From: Novosphingobium decolorationis | GTDB lineage: Bacteria > Pseudomonadota > Alphaproteobacteria > Sphingomonadales > Sphingomonadaceae | DNA: 64,000 bases | Assembly (NCBI RefSeq): GCF_018417475.1 | Contig: NZ_CP054856.1 | Span: 1,891,001-1,955,000, forward strand | Reading direction: 5' to 3' | Shown here: one piece after another, positions 34,891 through 44,680 of the stretch | Position numbering within the stretch: the first letter of the stretch is position 1 | How the letters are laid out: each line of letters starts with the position of its first letter | The notes under the pieces: model-generated | The model's database searches: none | Seen by the model: the letters and a program-made list of their open reading frames with translations, nothing else | Told to the model about the DNA's origin: nothing | Position numbers and translations under genes: made by a program

Positions 34891-36302
34891 CCCTTTCCAG
34901 CGACGCCCGGATTGCCCTTGAGACGATTGTCGGCGAGGCCAATGTCCTCAGCACCGAAACCGACATCGACGCCTACGCCGAAGATGGACGCGGCACGCGC
35001 GGCGCGGCGGCCTGCGTGGTGCGCCCCGCCAGCGCCGGCGAGGTACGTCAGGTCCTGGAAGCGGCCCATGCCCATCGCGTGACCGTCATTGCGCAAGGCG
35101 CGCGCACCGGCCTCGCCGCCGCCGGGCTTGCCGCCAGCGCGGAGGACCAGATCGTGCTCAGCCTCGAGCGGCTGAAGGGCGAGATCGCCATCGATCCGGT
35201 CAACCGCTCGGCGCGGGTGGGCGCAGGCGTACTCCTCTCCGAGCTCAACGCGGCGGCCGAGGAACATGGCCTGTTCTTCCCCATCGACCTCGGCGCGGAC
35301 CCTTCCATCGGCGGCATGGTTGCGGCCAACACCGGCGGGGCTCGGCTCTTGCGCTATGGCGATGTGCGCCAGAACCTGATGGGCCTCGAACTCGTCACCT
35401 CCGAGGACGCCCCCCGCATCCTCTCGCTCGGCTCCGAGCTCTGGAAGAACAACAGCGCGCTCGCGCTTCAGGACCTTGTCGCGGGCAGTTCGGGGACGCT
35501 GGGCGTGGTGACAGGCGCGACGCTCGCGCTGAGCCCGAAGCCGGTCAACACCGTGACCGCGCTGCTCGCACTTCCCCATCCCGAGGCCGCGCTCGATGTC
35601 CTGGCGCGCATGGAAAGCGCCTTTGGCACGCTGCTCACCGCCTTCGAGGGGATCTCCAAGCCCGCGCTGACCGCAGCCATCACCCATGTCTCCTCGCTGC
35701 GCGATCCCTTCGCGGGCGAGATCCCGGGCTATTGCGTGCTGCTCGAGCTTTCGGGCGGCGCCGCGATCGAAGCCGAATGGCTGGAGGAAAAGCTCGCCGA
35801 AACGCTCGAGCCCCTGTTCGAGGACGGCACCATCGCCGACACCCGCATCGACCGCGGCACGGCGCTATGGGCCGTGCGCCACGCGGTGCCCGAAGGCCTG
35901 CGCAAGTCGGGCAAGGTCGTCGCCTGCGACATCGCGATGAAGCGCGGCGATGTCATGCGCTTTCGCACCGATATTGCCGCGCGTCTTGCCAAGGTCGCCC
36001 CGCAGCTTGAACTGTGCGACTTCGGCCACATCGGCGATGGAGGCCTGCACTGCAACAGCGTCTGGCCCGAGAGCGCAGGCGCGTTCGATCCCGCCATTGC
36101 GGACGCCGCGCGCGAAACCATCTTCGCCGCCGTCGTCGAGGATTACCACGGCAGCTTCAGCGCCGAACACGGCGTGGGGCCTGCCAACGCGGACTGGTAC
36201 GCGCGCTTCATTCCCGAAGACGTGCGCGCGCTGTCCGGACAGATCCAGGACCTGATCGCCCCGCGCCCGATGGGCCGGGTGCGCTTTGGCCCCACGCGCT
36301 GA
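34887..36302 (+). CDS. FAD-linked D-2-hydroxyglutarate dehydrogenase-like oxidoreductase
   Basis: 471 residues. FAD-binding PCMH domain: VTVIAQGARTGLAAAGLAAS, DLGADPSIGGMVAANTGGAR and VAGSSGTLGVVTGATLAL. C-terminal FAD-oxidase domain with FGHIGDGGLHCNSVWPE and SAEHGVGPANADWYAR (metal-binding His pair). It should oxidise D-2-hydroxyglutarate to 2-oxoglutarate. ATG overlaps hglS by four bases. D-lactate dehydrogenases have a similar fold; the hglS pairing decides the call. Confidence 0.87.
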   Translation: MTLSSDARIALETIVGEANVLSTETDIDAYAEDGRGTRGAAACVVRPASAGEVRQVLEAAHAHRVTVIAQGARTGLAAAGLAASAEDQIVLSLERLKGEIAIDPVNRSARVGAGVLLSELNAAAEEHGLFFPIDLGADPSIGGMVAANTGGARLLRYGDVRQNLMGLELVTSEDAPRILSLGSELWKNNSALALQDLVAGSSGTLGVVTGATLALSPKPVNTVTALLALPHPEAALDVLARMESAFGTLLTAFEGISKPALTAAITHVSSLRDPFAGEIPGYCVLLELSGGAAIEAEWLEEKLAETLEPLFEDGTIADTRIDRGTALWAVRHAVPEGLRKSGKVVACDIAMKRGDVMRFRTDIAARLAKVAPQLELCDFGHIGDGGLHCNSVWPESAGAFDPAIADAARETIFAAVVEDYHGSFSAEHGVGPANADWYARFIPEDVRALSGQIQDLIAPRPMGRVRFGPTR

Positions 36303-36321
36303 ATTTTCCGGGAGAGAAAAC

Positions 36322-37746
36322 ATGACAACGCCCCACAACGGCCCCACCTTCACCTCGCTCGATCCGGCCACCGGGGAGGTGGTCTGGGAGGGCGCAAGCG
36401 CCACGCCCGCCGATTGCGAGGCCGCCATCGCCAAGGCGCGCAAGGCCCTTGGCGCCTGGCGCGCTGCGCCGCTCAGCGAACGGATCGCCGCCGTGGAGCG
36501 TTTCGCCGCCGCCATCGCCGAAGACGAGGAGGGCCTTGCCGAAACGATCTCGCGCGAGACCGGCAAGCTCCTGTGGGAGACCCGCACCGAGGCCAAGGGC
36601 ATGGTCGGCAAGGTCGCCGTCTCCATCCGCGCGCAGGCCGAACGGGCGGGCGAGCGGCGCCAGGACATGCCCTTTGGCGAAGCCGTACTGCGCCATCGTG
36701 GCCACGGCGTGATGGCGGTCTTGGGCCCCTACAACTTCCCCGGGCACCTCCCTAACGGCCACATCGTGCCCGCCCTGCTTGCGGGCAACACGGTGGTCTT
36801 CAAGCCCAGCGAGATCGCGCCCACGACCGGCGCGCGCATGGCTGCGGCCTGGGACAAGGCCGGGCTTCCCGAAGGCGTCTTCAACCTGGTTCAGGGCGGT
36901 CGCGAGACCGGCGAGGCGCTGGTGGCGGGCGACATCGATGGCCTGCTCTTCACAGGCTCGGCCCACGCGGGCCGCGCGCTCAGGCACGCCACCATTGACC
37001 GCCCCCACCTGATCCTTGCGCTGGAACTGGGCGGCAACAACCCGCTGATCGCCTGGGACAGCCCCGAGGAAGCCGCCTCGATCATCGTCCAGTCCGCCTT
37101 TGTCACCTCGGGCCAGCGCTGCTCGTGCGCGCGGCGCCTGATCGTGCCGGAAGGCGCGATGGGCACGGCCATCATCGAGGCGCTCGACGCGCTGACCGGG
37201 AAGCTCGGCATCGCCGCCTGGAACGAGGAACCCACGCAAGCGGCCTTCATGGGCCCGCTCGCCTCCACCGCGGCCGCGCAGCAGGCCCACCGTCAGGTCG
37301 GCGCGCTGATCGACCATGGCGCCACCTCGATCCGCGCCTTTCACGGCATCGAGGGCCGCGCGCCCGCCTTCGTCGCGCCCGCGATCCTCGATGTCACCGG
37401 GATCGAGGTCCCCGACGAGGAAATTTTCGCGCCGGTCCTGCAGGTGCGCCGCGTGCCCGACTTCGACGCGGCACTGGCCGAGGCCAACGCCACGCGCTTT
37501 GGACTGTCCGCCGGGCTTGTCAGCGCCGATGCAGCGCTGTGGCAACGCTTCGTGGAGGAGAGCCGCGCTGGCGTCGTCAACCGCAACCGCCCGACCACGG
37601 GCGCGGCCGCCAACATGCCCTTCGGAGGCCTTGGCGATTCGGGCAACCACCGCCCCAGCGCCTACTACGCCGCCGATTACTGCGCCTATCCGATTGCCAG
37701 CTTCGAGGCCGAAACGCCCGGTGCGGTCGCGATCCCCGGGCTGTAA
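36322..37746 (+). CDS. astD: AstD-like aldehyde dehydrogenase
   Basis: 474 residues. Catalytic cysteine in SAFVTSGQRCSCARRLIV, general-base glutamate in LILALELGGNNPLIAWDS, cofactor loop LLFTGSAHAGRALRH. The ending SGNHRPSAYYAADYCAYPIA is characteristic of succinylglutamic semialdehyde dehydrogenase. No other arginine succinyltransferase (ast) genes are here; next to hglS it may instead oxidise a lysine-derived semialdehyde. Good GGGAGAG ribosome site. Convergent with the LysR gene; the two stop codons touch. Confidence 0.88.
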   Translation: MTTPHNGPTFTSLDPATGEVVWEGASATPADCEAAIAKARKALGAWRAAPLSERIAAVERFAAAIAEDEEGLAETISRETGKLLWETRTEAKGMVGKVAVSIRAQAERAGERRQDMPFGEAVLRHRGHGVMAVLGPYNFPGHLPNGHIVPALLAGNTVVFKPSEIAPTTGARMAAAWDKAGLPEGVFNLVQGGRETGEALVAGDIDGLLFTGSAHAGRALRHATIDRPHLILALELGGNNPLIAWDSPEEAASIIVQSAFVTSGQRCSCARRLIVPEGAMGTAIIEALDALTGKLGIAAWNEEPTQAAFMGPLASTAAAQQAHRQVGALIDHGATSIRAFHGIEGRAPAFVAPAILDVTGIEVPDEEIFAPVLQVRRVPDFDAALAEANATRFGLSAGLVSADAALWQRFVEESRAGVVNRNRPTTGAAANMPFGGLGDSGNHRPSAYYAADYCAYPIASFEAETPGAVAIPGL

Positions 37747-38631
37747 TCAAGCTTCGCGCAGCGCCGCGACCAGCGCGTGTTCGGAAGGGGACAACCGTCC
37801 TTCGGGCCGGGTGAAGAGGCCGGTCGGGCGCTCGTAGCGGGAGAGGCCGAGGTCGAGCGAGACCAACTGGCCCGAGGCGATCTCGGCGGCGAAGCTGCTG
37901 CGGTCGCCGAGCGACACGAAGGGCCCTTCAAGCAGGCAGCCCTTGACCACATGGAGCGAGGAGGTGCGCAGCGCGATGGGCGGCTCGGTCAGTTCGGAGC
38001 GCGCGAACATCTCGCGCCAGCCTGCAACCAGCGCCGGGTGGTCGGGCACGATCCAGCGCTCCTGCGCAAGGTCGGCGAGCCCCACCTGCGCGCGTGCCGC
38101 CAGCGGATGGTCGGCGCGCATGATGACGCCTGCGCTTTCCATGGCGAGAGTCTCGAACGCCAGGCCTTCCAGATCGACATAGGGCCCGCGCGCGCCGAAG
38201 ACGAGCCGCACCGCCCCTTCGCGCAAGGCGTCGAGCAGCGCGCCGAGCGGCCCCTCGCGCACCTGCACCTGGACCCGAGGATGGCTACGCGCGAGCGCGG
38301 CAAGCGCGCGCGGCAGGCGCTGCATGGCAAAGGCGGCGTCCGTGCCGACATGCAAGGTCTCGCGGCCTTGGCCTGCCGCGGCCCGCACCGCTTCTACCGC
38401 CCGGTCCCGCTCGGCGAGGATCAGCCGCGCGCGCGGTAGGAGTTCGATGCCGTGCGGTGTCAGCTCCACACCGCGTGGCCCCCGCGTGAAGAGGGCTGCG
38501 CCAAGGCTCTCCTCCAGCATCTGCAGGCTGCGCGAGAGCGAGGGCTGCGACACACTGAGAGCGTCCGCCGCGCGGTTGACGCTGCCCAAGCTCGCGACTT
38601 CCACGAAGCGTTCGAGTTGCCGGATATCCAT
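37747..38631 (-). CDS. LysR-family regulator
   Basis: 294 residues: MDIRQLERFVEVASLGSVNR, AADALSVSQPSLSRSLQML, effector domain starting LHVGTDAAFAMQRLPRALAA. Convergent with the AstD-like gene, directly adjacent. It lies between the lysine-type unit and the benzoate operon. It reads towards astD, so its target is not clear from position. Effector unknown. Confidence 0.92.
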   Translation of the reverse strand: MDIRQLERFVEVASLGSVNRAADALSVSQPSLSRSLQMLEESLGAALFTRGPRGVELTPHGIELLPRARLILAERDRAVEAVRAAAGQGRETLHVGTDAAFAMQRLPRALAALARSHPRVQVQVREGPLGALLDALREGAVRLVFGARGPYVDLEGLAFETLAMESAGVIMRADHPLAARAQVGLADLAQERWIVPDHPALVAGWREMFARSELTEPPIALRTSSLHVVKGCLLEGPFVSLGDRSSFAAEIASGQLVSLDLGLSRYERPTGLFTRPEGRLSPSEHALVAALREA

Positions 38632-38713
38632 CGCGCCTGCGCTCCTCCCGAATGATCGAGAGAAACTATAGCAGGCACACGCTGATCGCCATCTTTTCGA
38701 TAGCTCTGTCCGA

Positions 38714-39949
38714 TCAGGCGGGCAGCAGTTCCTTCAGGGGCTTTGCGGGATCGGCGAGGAATTGCGCCGGAACCTGGGCGCCGGCCTCGACCAGCTTGCG
38801 CCCCTGCACGAAGTCCTTCGCGTTGTTCACGCAATCGACCGCAACGACCTTGCCTTCGCGCAAGTACACGACCGAGAACTTGCGGGTTTCCGGATCGCCG
38901 CGCAGCACGGTTTCGTCGTAGCCCGCGTTGATCCCCGCCGTCTGCAGGCGAAGGTCATACTGGTTCGACCAGAACCAGGGGAAGGCCTTGTAGGGGGCGG
39001 GATTGCCGCAGATGGCCTTGGCGACGCAGGTCGCCATGTCGGTCGCGTTCTGGACCGATTCCACGCGCATATCCGCGCCGCCCGCATAGGCACAGGCGAA
39101 CTGCGCGCAGTCGCCGATGGCGTAGACGCCGGGCAGGTTTGTCTGGCAGTGGTCATCGACCGCAACCCCGTTCGCGCCCTCGGCGCCCGCGCTCAGGAGC
39201 GGCGCGACGGCGGGCACGATGCCGATGCCCACGATCACCGCGTCGGCGGGCAGGACCGCGCCATCGGCGAGGCGCACGCCCGTCACCTTGTGCCCATCGC
39301 CTTCAAGGCACTCGACCAGGGTTCCGGTGCGCAGGTCCACGCCGTGGGCGCGGTGCTCGGCCTCGTAGAAGGCGGACAGTTCCTCGCCCGCAACACGCGC
39401 GAGCACCCTGTCCTGCGCTTCGAGCAGCGTAACTTCAAGGTCGAGCTTGGAGAGGACAGCGGCGGCCTCCAGACCGATGTAGCCGCCGCCGATCACGACC
39501 ACGCGGCGGATCCCTGCGTCGACTTCGGACATGAGACGGTCGCAGTCCTCACGGGTGCGCACCGCATGAACGCCCGCCAGGTCCGCGCCCGCACAGGTCA
39601 GGCGGCGCGGATCGCCGCCCGTCGCCCAGACGAGGTACGTGTAGTCCAGCGTCCCGCCATCCGAGAGCGCCACCGTCTTCGCCTCCGGGTCGACCCCGGT
39701 GACTTCGGTGGAGAGGCGGAAGGTCACGTCCTTTTCGGCCCAGAAGGTTTCGGGGCGAATGTAGAGCCGGTCGAAGGTCTTCTCGCGCGCGAAGTACTCC
39801 TTGGAAAGCGGCGGGCGCTCATAGGGGAGTTCGGGTTCGCGGCCGATGACGGTGATCGCGCCTTCAAAACCGTTCTGCCGCAGCGCAATGGCGCACTGCG
39901 CGCCCCCGTGTCCGGCTCCGACGATAACGACAGACGACTGATCCGTCAT
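38714..39949 (-). CDS. FAD-dependent ferredoxin reductase (RedA2 type) of the benzoate operon
   Basis: 411 residues. FAD motif [22 protein letters not shown] motif [20 protein letters not shown], second FAD motif [18 protein letters not shown]; ends in the reductase C-terminal domain ([14 protein letters not shown]). It passes NADH electrons to a [2Fe-2S] ferredoxin serving a ring-hydroxylating oxygenase. It is the last gene of the cat-ben-pca operon and probably replaces BenC, which is absent. No ferredoxin gene is in this operon. A paralogue sits at 54968. Confidence 0.92.
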   Translation of the reverse strand: MTDQSSVVIVGAGHGGAQCAIALRQNGFEGAITVIGREPELPYERPPLSKEYFAREKTFDRLYIRPETFWAEKDVTFRLSTEVTGVDPEAKTVALSDGGTLDYTYLVWATGGDPRRLTCAGADLAGVHAVRTREDCDRLMSEVDAGIRRVVVIGGGYIGLEAAAVLSKLDLEVTLLEAQDRVLARVAGEELSAFYEAEHRAHGVDLRTGTLVECLEGDGHKVTGVRLADGAVLPADAVIVGIGIVPAVAPLLSAGAEGANGVAVDDHCQTNLPGVYAIGDCAQFACAYAGGADMRVESVQNATDMATCVAKAICGNPAPYKAFPWFWSNQYDLRLQTAGINAGYDETVLRGDPETRKFSVVYLREGKVVAVDCVNNAKDFVQGRKLVEAGAQVPAQFLADPAKPLKELLPA

Positions 39950-39995
39950 GCGACCTCTCCTTCTTGTTTTCGCGTGGTTTTCGGGTGGGCGGCGC

Positions 39996-41201
39996 TCAGA
40001 CGCGCTCGAGCAGGACCGCCAGGCCCTGCCCGACGCCGATGCACAGGAAGACGAGCGCGTAGGTGCCGCCCGTCACATGCAGTTCCTCCACCGCGCTCAT
40101 CGCGATGCGCGCGCCCGACATGCCGAGCGGATGGCCCAGCGCAATGGCGCCGCCGTTGCGGTTGACGCGCGGGTCGGTGAGCGGGTCGATGTCGAGCGCG
40201 CGCAGCGTGGCGATGGCCTGGCTGGCAAACGCCTCGTTGAGTTCGATCACGTCGACCTGGTCCATGGTCATGCCCTGACGCGCGAGAACACGGCGCGCGG
40301 CCTCGATGGGGCCAACGCCCATGACGCGCGGCGCGATGCCCGCGGCCGACATGCCCAGAACGCGCGCGCGCGGGGTCAGGCCGTGGATCTTCGCGGCCTC
40401 TTCGGAGGCGACCAGCATGGCCGCCGCGCCGTCGTTGAGGCCCGACGCGTTGCCCGCCGTCACCGTGCCGCCCGGCTTCACCACGCTCTTGAGCTTGGCA
40501 AGCACGTCAAGACTGGAGCGGCGGGGATGCTCGTCGGTGTCGAAGACGATCGGGTCGGCCTTGCGCTGCGGGATCGTGACCGGGACGATCTCCTTCGCCA
40601 GTCGCCCGCTCGCCTGCGCGGCGGCGGCCTTTTCCTGGCTGTTGAAGGCGAAGAGGTCCTGGTCCTCGCGGGTGACGTTGTAGTCCTCGGCCACGTTCTC
40701 GCCGGTCTGCGGCATCGATTCGACGCCGTAGAGTTCCTTCATCTTCGGGTTGACGAAGCGCCAGCCGAGCGTCGTGTCCTCGATCTTCTGGTCGCGCCCG
40801 AACGCGCTGCCCGCCTTGCCCAGAACGTAGGGGCTACGGGTCATGTGCTCGACCCCACCCGCGATCATCAGGTCCGCATCGCCCGCCTTGATCGCCTGCG
40901 CGGCCATGCCCAGCGCGTTGAGACCGGACGCGCACAGGCGGTTGACGGTGACGCCCGGCACGTTCTCGGGCAAGCCTGCCAGCAGCGCCCCCATGCGCGC
41001 GACATTGCGGTTGTCCTCGCCCGCCTGGTTCGCACAGCCCAGGATCACGTCATCGACGCGCGCCCAGTCCACGTCCGGGTTGCGCTCAACCAGAGCGGCC
41101 AGCGGCACGGCGGCCAGATCGTCGGCGCGGATGCCCGAGAGCGAGCCGCCGAGCTTGCCGACGGGGGTACGGATGGCATCGCAGATGAAGGCTTGGGTCA
41201 C
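39996..41201 (-). CDS. pcaF: 3-oxoadipyl-CoA thiolase
   Basis: 401-residue thiolase. Nucleophilic cysteine in [20 protein letters not shown], histidine in [17 protein letters not shown], second cysteine in [17 protein letters not shown]. Last step of the 3-oxoadipate pathway: 3-oxoadipyl-CoA + CoA to succinyl-CoA + acetyl-CoA. Fourteen bases after pcaD. Context separates it from acetoacetyl-CoA thiolases. Confidence 0.93.
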   Translation of the reverse strand: MTQAFICDAIRTPVGKLGGSLSGIRADDLAAVPLAALVERNPDVDWARVDDVILGCANQAGEDNRNVARMGALLAGLPENVPGVTVNRLCASGLNALGMAAQAIKAGDADLMIAGGVEHMTRSPYVLGKAGSAFGRDQKIEDTTLGWRFVNPKMKELYGVESMPQTGENVAEDYNVTREDQDLFAFNSQEKAAAAQASGRLAKEIVPVTIPQRKADPIVFDTDEHPRRSSLDVLAKLKSVVKPGGTVTAGNASGLNDGAAAMLVASEEAAKIHGLTPRARVLGMSAAGIAPRVMGVGPIEAARRVLARQGMTMDQVDVIELNEAFASQAIATLRALDIDPLTDPRVNRNGGAIALGHPLGMSGARIAMSAVEELHVTGGTYALVFLCIGVGQGLAVLLERV

Positions 41202-41215
41202 GTCAGGTCTCGGTT

Positions 41216-41995
41216 TCAGTTCGTAAGGAAGGACGTCATGCCCGCGGCCAGCGCCTCGGGCGCTTCGAGGGGCGCAAGGTGCGCGGCCTCAAGCGCGAGA
41301 TGCTGCGCGCCAGGGATCGTCTGCAGCAGGGTTTCACCGTGGCCCTCCAGCGGGGTCGAGGTGTCGCGCGTGCCGGTGACGACCAGCGTCGGGCAGGCAA
41401 TGGCGGAAATACGGCCCGCCAGGTCCATGTCGCGGATTGCTGCGCCGCAGCCCGCGTAGCCTTGCGCATTGGTCGCGATCAGCTGGCGCAGCACGGCGTC
41501 ATAGACGGCAGGCTCTTCGGCGCGGAATTCGGGCGAGAGGAAGCGGCCCATCGCCATCTCGGCAATGGCGACCATGCCCTTTTCGCGCACCGTCGCAATG
41601 CGCTGGGCCCACGAGGCCGCGTCCATGGTGGCCGAGGTGCAGACCAGCACCAGCTTCTCCAGCACGCCGGGGTGGGAGAGGGCGATCTCCATGCCGATCA
41701 TGCCGCCCAGCGACACGCCCGCAAGCGCAAAGCTCTCGACACCCGCCTCCTTCGCGACCGCGAGGATGTCCTCGGCCAGAAGCGAGAGCGTATAGTCGCC
41801 CGGCTCGGCCTGCGAGGCGCCGTGGCCGCGCGTGTCGATGCGCAGCAGGCGGAACTGATCGCGCAGATGCGCCAGCGCGGGGTCCCACAGGTCCATGTCC
41901 GAACCGATGGAGTTCAAAAGGACGAGGACCGGCGCACCTTCGCGCCCATCCATCTTCCAGTAGATCTGCGCGCCCGAAACCTGGGTAAAGGGCAT
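41216..41995 (-). CDS. pcaD: 3-oxoadipate enol-lactonase
   Basis: 259-residue alpha/beta hydrolase. Oxyanion region LVLLNSIGSDMDLWDPAL, RIDTRGHGASQAEPGDY, nucleophile elbow LAGVSLGGMIGMEIAL, Asp in VVTGTRDTSTPLEG, His in LEAAHLAPLEAPEALA. Converts 3-oxoadipate enol-lactone to 3-oxoadipate. ATG shares one base with the pcaJ stop (TGATG). No fused decarboxylase (PcaC) domain. Confidence 0.94.
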   Translation of the reverse strand: MPFTQVSGAQIYWKMDGREGAPVLVLLNSIGSDMDLWDPALAHLRDQFRLLRIDTRGHGASQAEPGDYTLSLLAEDILAVAKEAGVESFALAGVSLGGMIGMEIALSHPGVLEKLVLVCTSATMDAASWAQRIATVREKGMVAIAEMAMGRFLSPEFRAEEPAVYDAVLRQLIATNAQGYAGCGAAIRDMDLAGRISAIACPTLVVTGTRDTSTPLEGHGETLLQTIPGAQHLALEAAHLAPLEAPEALAAGMTSFLTN

Positions 41996-42651
41996 CAGGC
42001 CACCTCTTCCAGCGCGGAGGTATCGAAGGGCACGGCGGTCTTTTCGCGCACTTCGTCGAGGGTGACGCCCGGTGCCAGTTCCACGAGGCTGAGGCCACCC
42101 TTTGCGCGGTCGACGGCAAAGACGCACAGGTCGGTGATGATCATGTCGACCACGGCCTTGCCGGTCAGCGGCAGGGTGCACTCGGGCAGGATCTTGGATT
42201 CGCCCTTCTTGGTGCAGTGATCCATGACCACGACGATCTTCTTGACGCCCGCGACAAGGTCCATCGCGCCGCCCATGCCCTTGACCATCTTGCCCGGGAT
42301 CATCCAGTTGGCCAAATCGCCGTTCGCGCTCACTTCCATCGCGCCCAGCACGGCCATGTCGATGTGGCCGCCACGGATCATGGAGAAGCTGTCGGCGCTG
42401 GAGAAGAAGCTGGACGTCGGCAGCGCGGTGACGGTCTGCTTGCCCGCGTTGATGAGGTCCGGGTCTTCCTCGCCGTCATAGGGAAACGGCCCGATGCCCA
42501 GCATCCCGTTCTCGGACTGGAGCGTCACCTTCATGCCCTTGGGCACGTAGTTGGCGACGAGCGTCGGGATCCCGATGCCCAGGTTCACGTAGAAACCGTC
42601 CTTGAGTTCCTTGGCCGCGCGCGCGGCCATCTGGTTGCGGTCCCAGGTCAT
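41995..42651 (-). CDS. pcaJ: 3-oxoadipate CoA-transferase subunit B
   Basis: 218 residues. The CoA-transferase glutamate lies in [20 protein letters not shown]. Other motifs: [20 protein letters not shown] and [20 protein letters not shown]. With subunit A it moves CoA from succinyl-CoA to 3-oxoadipate. It starts right where subunit A stops (no gap). Succinyl-CoA:acetoacetate transferases are close relatives; the operon decides. Confidence 0.93.
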   Translation of the reverse strand: MTWDRNQMAARAAKELKDGFYVNLGIGIPTLVANYVPKGMKVTLQSENGMLGIGPFPYDGEEDPDLINAGKQTVTALPTSSFFSSADSFSMIRGGHIDMAVLGAMEVSANGDLANWMIPGKMVKGMGGAMDLVAGVKKIVVVMDHCTKKGESKILPECTLPLTGKAVVDMIITDLCVFAVDRAKGGLSLVELAPGVTLDEVREKTAVPFDTSALEEVA

Positions 42652-43359
42652 TTAGACGGCCTCCCTTTCGCGCACGGTCTTCTTCTCGATGCGCTTCTCG
42701 TTGATGGTGGAGAGCACCACGCGGTCGACGTAGATGCCGGGCGTGTGGATGCAGTCGGGATCGAAGGTACCCTCGGGCACGATCTCTTCCACCTCGACGA
42801 CGGTCACCTTGCCCGCGGTCGCCATGTTCGGGTTGAAGTTGCGCGCGGTCTTGCGGAACATGAGGTTGCCCTCCGGGTCCGCGCGCCAGGCCTTGATGAT
42901 CGAAAGGTCGCTGCGCAGCCAGGTCTCGCGCACGTAGTCTTCGCCCTCGAAGGTTTCGACCGGCTTGCCTTCGGCGACCACGGTGCCCACGCCCGTCTTG
43001 GTGTAGAAAGCGGGAATGCCTGCCCCACCGGCACGGATGCGCTCGGCAAGCGTCCCCTGCGGGTTCAGTTCCAGTTCCAGCTCGCCCGAAAGGTACTGGC
43101 TTTCGAAGAGCTTGTTCTCGCCCACGTAGGAGGAGATCATCTTCTTCACCTGGCGGCTTTCCAGGAGCATCCAGAGGCCAAAGCCGTCGGCGCCCGCGTT
43201 GTTCGAGACGACGGTGAGGTCTTTCACGCCCGATTTGCGGATCTCGGGGATCAGGCTCTCCGGGTTGCCCGAAAGGCCAAAGCCTCCCGACATGATCGTC
43301 ATCCCGTCGAACAGCACGCCGTCCAGCGCGGCTGCGGGGCTCTCGTAAATCTTGCTCAT
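42652..43359 (-). CDS. pcaI: 3-oxoadipate CoA-transferase subunit A
   Basis: 235 residues with the class I CoA-transferase alpha signature GMTIMSGGFGLSGNPESLIP. Other motifs: DLTVVSNNAGADGFGLWMLL, GGAGIPAFYTKTGVGTVVAE. Partner of pcaJ. Eight bases separate it from benD upstream. Length normal. Confidence 0.93.
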   Translation of the reverse strand: MSKIYESPAAALDGVLFDGMTIMSGGFGLSGNPESLIPEIRKSGVKDLTVVSNNAGADGFGLWMLLESRQVKKMISSYVGENKLFESQYLSGELELELNPQGTLAERIRAGGAGIPAFYTKTGVGTVVAEGKPVETFEGEDYVRETWLRSDLSIIKAWRADPEGNLMFRKTARNFNPNMATAGKVTVVEVEEIVPEGTFDPDCIHTPGIYVDRVVLSTINEKRIEKKTVREREAV

Positions 43360-43367
43360 GGTCTTCC

Positions 43368-44153
43368 TTATCCCAGGTCGCCGCCCGCAACGGGCAGGAC
43401 GGAGCCGGTCATGTAGCTGGCCTCGTCGGAGGCCAGGAACAGGATCGGGGCGATCTGCTCATCCAGCGTGCCGTAGCGTTTCACGAAGGTCGAGGTGGTC
43501 ACCTGTTCGACCGCCTCGGCCGTCCAGGCCTGCTCCTGCGCGGTGTCGCCAGACGCGTTGCGCGGCACCTTGCGCGGCGGCGCGGACGTGCCGCCCGGCG
43601 CTGTGGCGACGACGCGGATGCCCTGTTCGCCATATTCCATGGCGAGGCTCATGGTGAGGCCGTTGACCCCGCCCTTGGCCGCCGAATAGGGCACCCGGCG
43701 AATGCCGCGCGTCGCATTGGACGAGACATTGACGATGGTGCCCGCGCCCTGCTCCAGCATCGCGGGCAGGACCGCGTGGCAGCCATAGAGCGTGGGCATG
43801 AGCGAGCGGCGGATTTCCGCGTCGATCTGCTCGGGCTCGAACTCGGCGTAAGGCCGCATGCGGATCGCGCCGCCCACGTTGTTGACGAGGATATCGATGC
43901 GGCCGAACGCGGCCACCGCGGCCTCGGCCGCCGAACGTGCGCCCTCGTAGGTTTCAAGGTCGCACACGACCGAGATCGCGGTGCCGCCCGCCTGCGTGAT
44001 TTCCGCCTCGACGTCCGCGACGAACTCGGCGCGGTCGACAAGCACCACGCGCGCGCCTTCGGCCGCGGCGCGGGTGGCGACACCCGCTCCGATACCCTGC
44101 GCCGCCCCGGTCACGATCATGACCTTATCGGCAAAACGTCCTTCGAAAATCAC
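43368..44153 (-). CDS. benD: benzoate cis-dihydrodiol dehydrogenase
   Basis: 261-residue short-chain dehydrogenase. NAD motif VTGAAQGIGAGVATRAAAEG, NNVGG, catalytic VPYSAAKGGVNGLTMSLA (YxxxK). BenD oxidises 1,6-dihydroxycyclohexa-2,4-diene-1-carboxylate to catechol with loss of CO2. The RMRPYAEFEPEQIDAEIRRS stretch is typical of BenD/XylL. It follows benB by 11 bases; between dioxygenase and catechol genes this is the expected step. Confidence 0.93.
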   Translation of the reverse strand: MIFEGRFADKVMIVTGAAQGIGAGVATRAAAEGARVVLVDRAEFVADVEAEITQAGGTAISVVCDLETYEGARSAAEAAVAAFGRIDILVNNVGGAIRMRPYAEFEPEQIDAEIRRSLMPTLYGCHAVLPAMLEQGAGTIVNVSSNATRGIRRVPYSAAKGGVNGLTMSLAMEYGEQGIRVVATAPGGTSAPPRKVPRNASGDTAQEQAWTAEAVEQVTTSTFVKRYGTLDEQIAPILFLASDEASYMTGSVLPVAGGDLG

Positions 44154-44164
44154 GGGGAGCCTCC

Positions 44165-44680
44165 TCAGACGTGGTAGATGTCGATGATCTGGTGAATGTA
44201 ATCGTCCTTGAGAACGATCTTCTTCTTCACGATCTTCGGGGTCTCACCCGAGACATCGAGGGTGAGGAAGGTGGTGCCGAAGAACTGCAGCGTGGTCTTC
44301 GAACGGTGGCTGAGCGTGTGCCAGTTGTAGCGCAGGTCAATCTCGCCCTCGCGCGTTTCCAGCTCCTCCACATTGTTCACCGAATGGGCCGTGCGCGGCT
44401 GGGGCATCGAGGCCGAGGAGCGCTCGGTGCGGATGCGGTAGACGCGATCTTCCAGACCATTGCGGTTGGGGTAGTAGATCAGCGAGATCTGCGTCTGGGG
44501 ATCGGTGCACAGTTCGTCATCGTCGGTCCAGGCCGGCATCCAGTACTCGACATCGGGCGAATAGCATTCGAGCCATTTCTCGTACTCGCGATCATCGAGC
44601 AGGCGCGCCTCGCGGTAGAGGAACGCGCAGATGTCCTGGTAGGAAAGCGTGGCGGTGTCCTTTTCGAGCGTCATGGTCAT
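44165..44680 (-). CDS. benB: benzoate 1,2-dioxygenase small subunit
   Basis: 171-residue beta subunit of a Rieske ring-hydroxylating dioxygenase: FLYREARLLDDREYEKWLEC, DVEYWMPAWTDDDELCTDP, NWHTLSHRSKTTLQFFGTTF. Structural partner of benA with no cofactor of its own. ATG overlaps the benA stop by four bases. Anthranilate dioxygenase small subunit is the nearest alternative. Confidence 0.93.
   Translation of the reverse strand: MTMTLEKDTATLSYQDICAFLYREARLLDDREYEKWLECYSPDVEYWMPAWTDDDELCTDPQTQISLIYYPNRNGLEDRVYRIRTERSSASMPQPRTAHSVNNVEELETREGEIDLRYNWHTLSHRSKTTLQFFGTTFLTLDVSGETPKIVKKKIVLKDDYIHQIIDIYHV

Noticed and set aside
36208..37650. 480-residue minus-strand frame antisense to the AstD-like gene
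   Set aside because: Opposite a clear aldehyde dehydrogenase; no features.
39948..41459. 503-residue plus-strand frame antisense to pcaF and pcaD
   Set aside because: Opposite well-conserved thiolase; Arg/His/Ala-rich with no family features.
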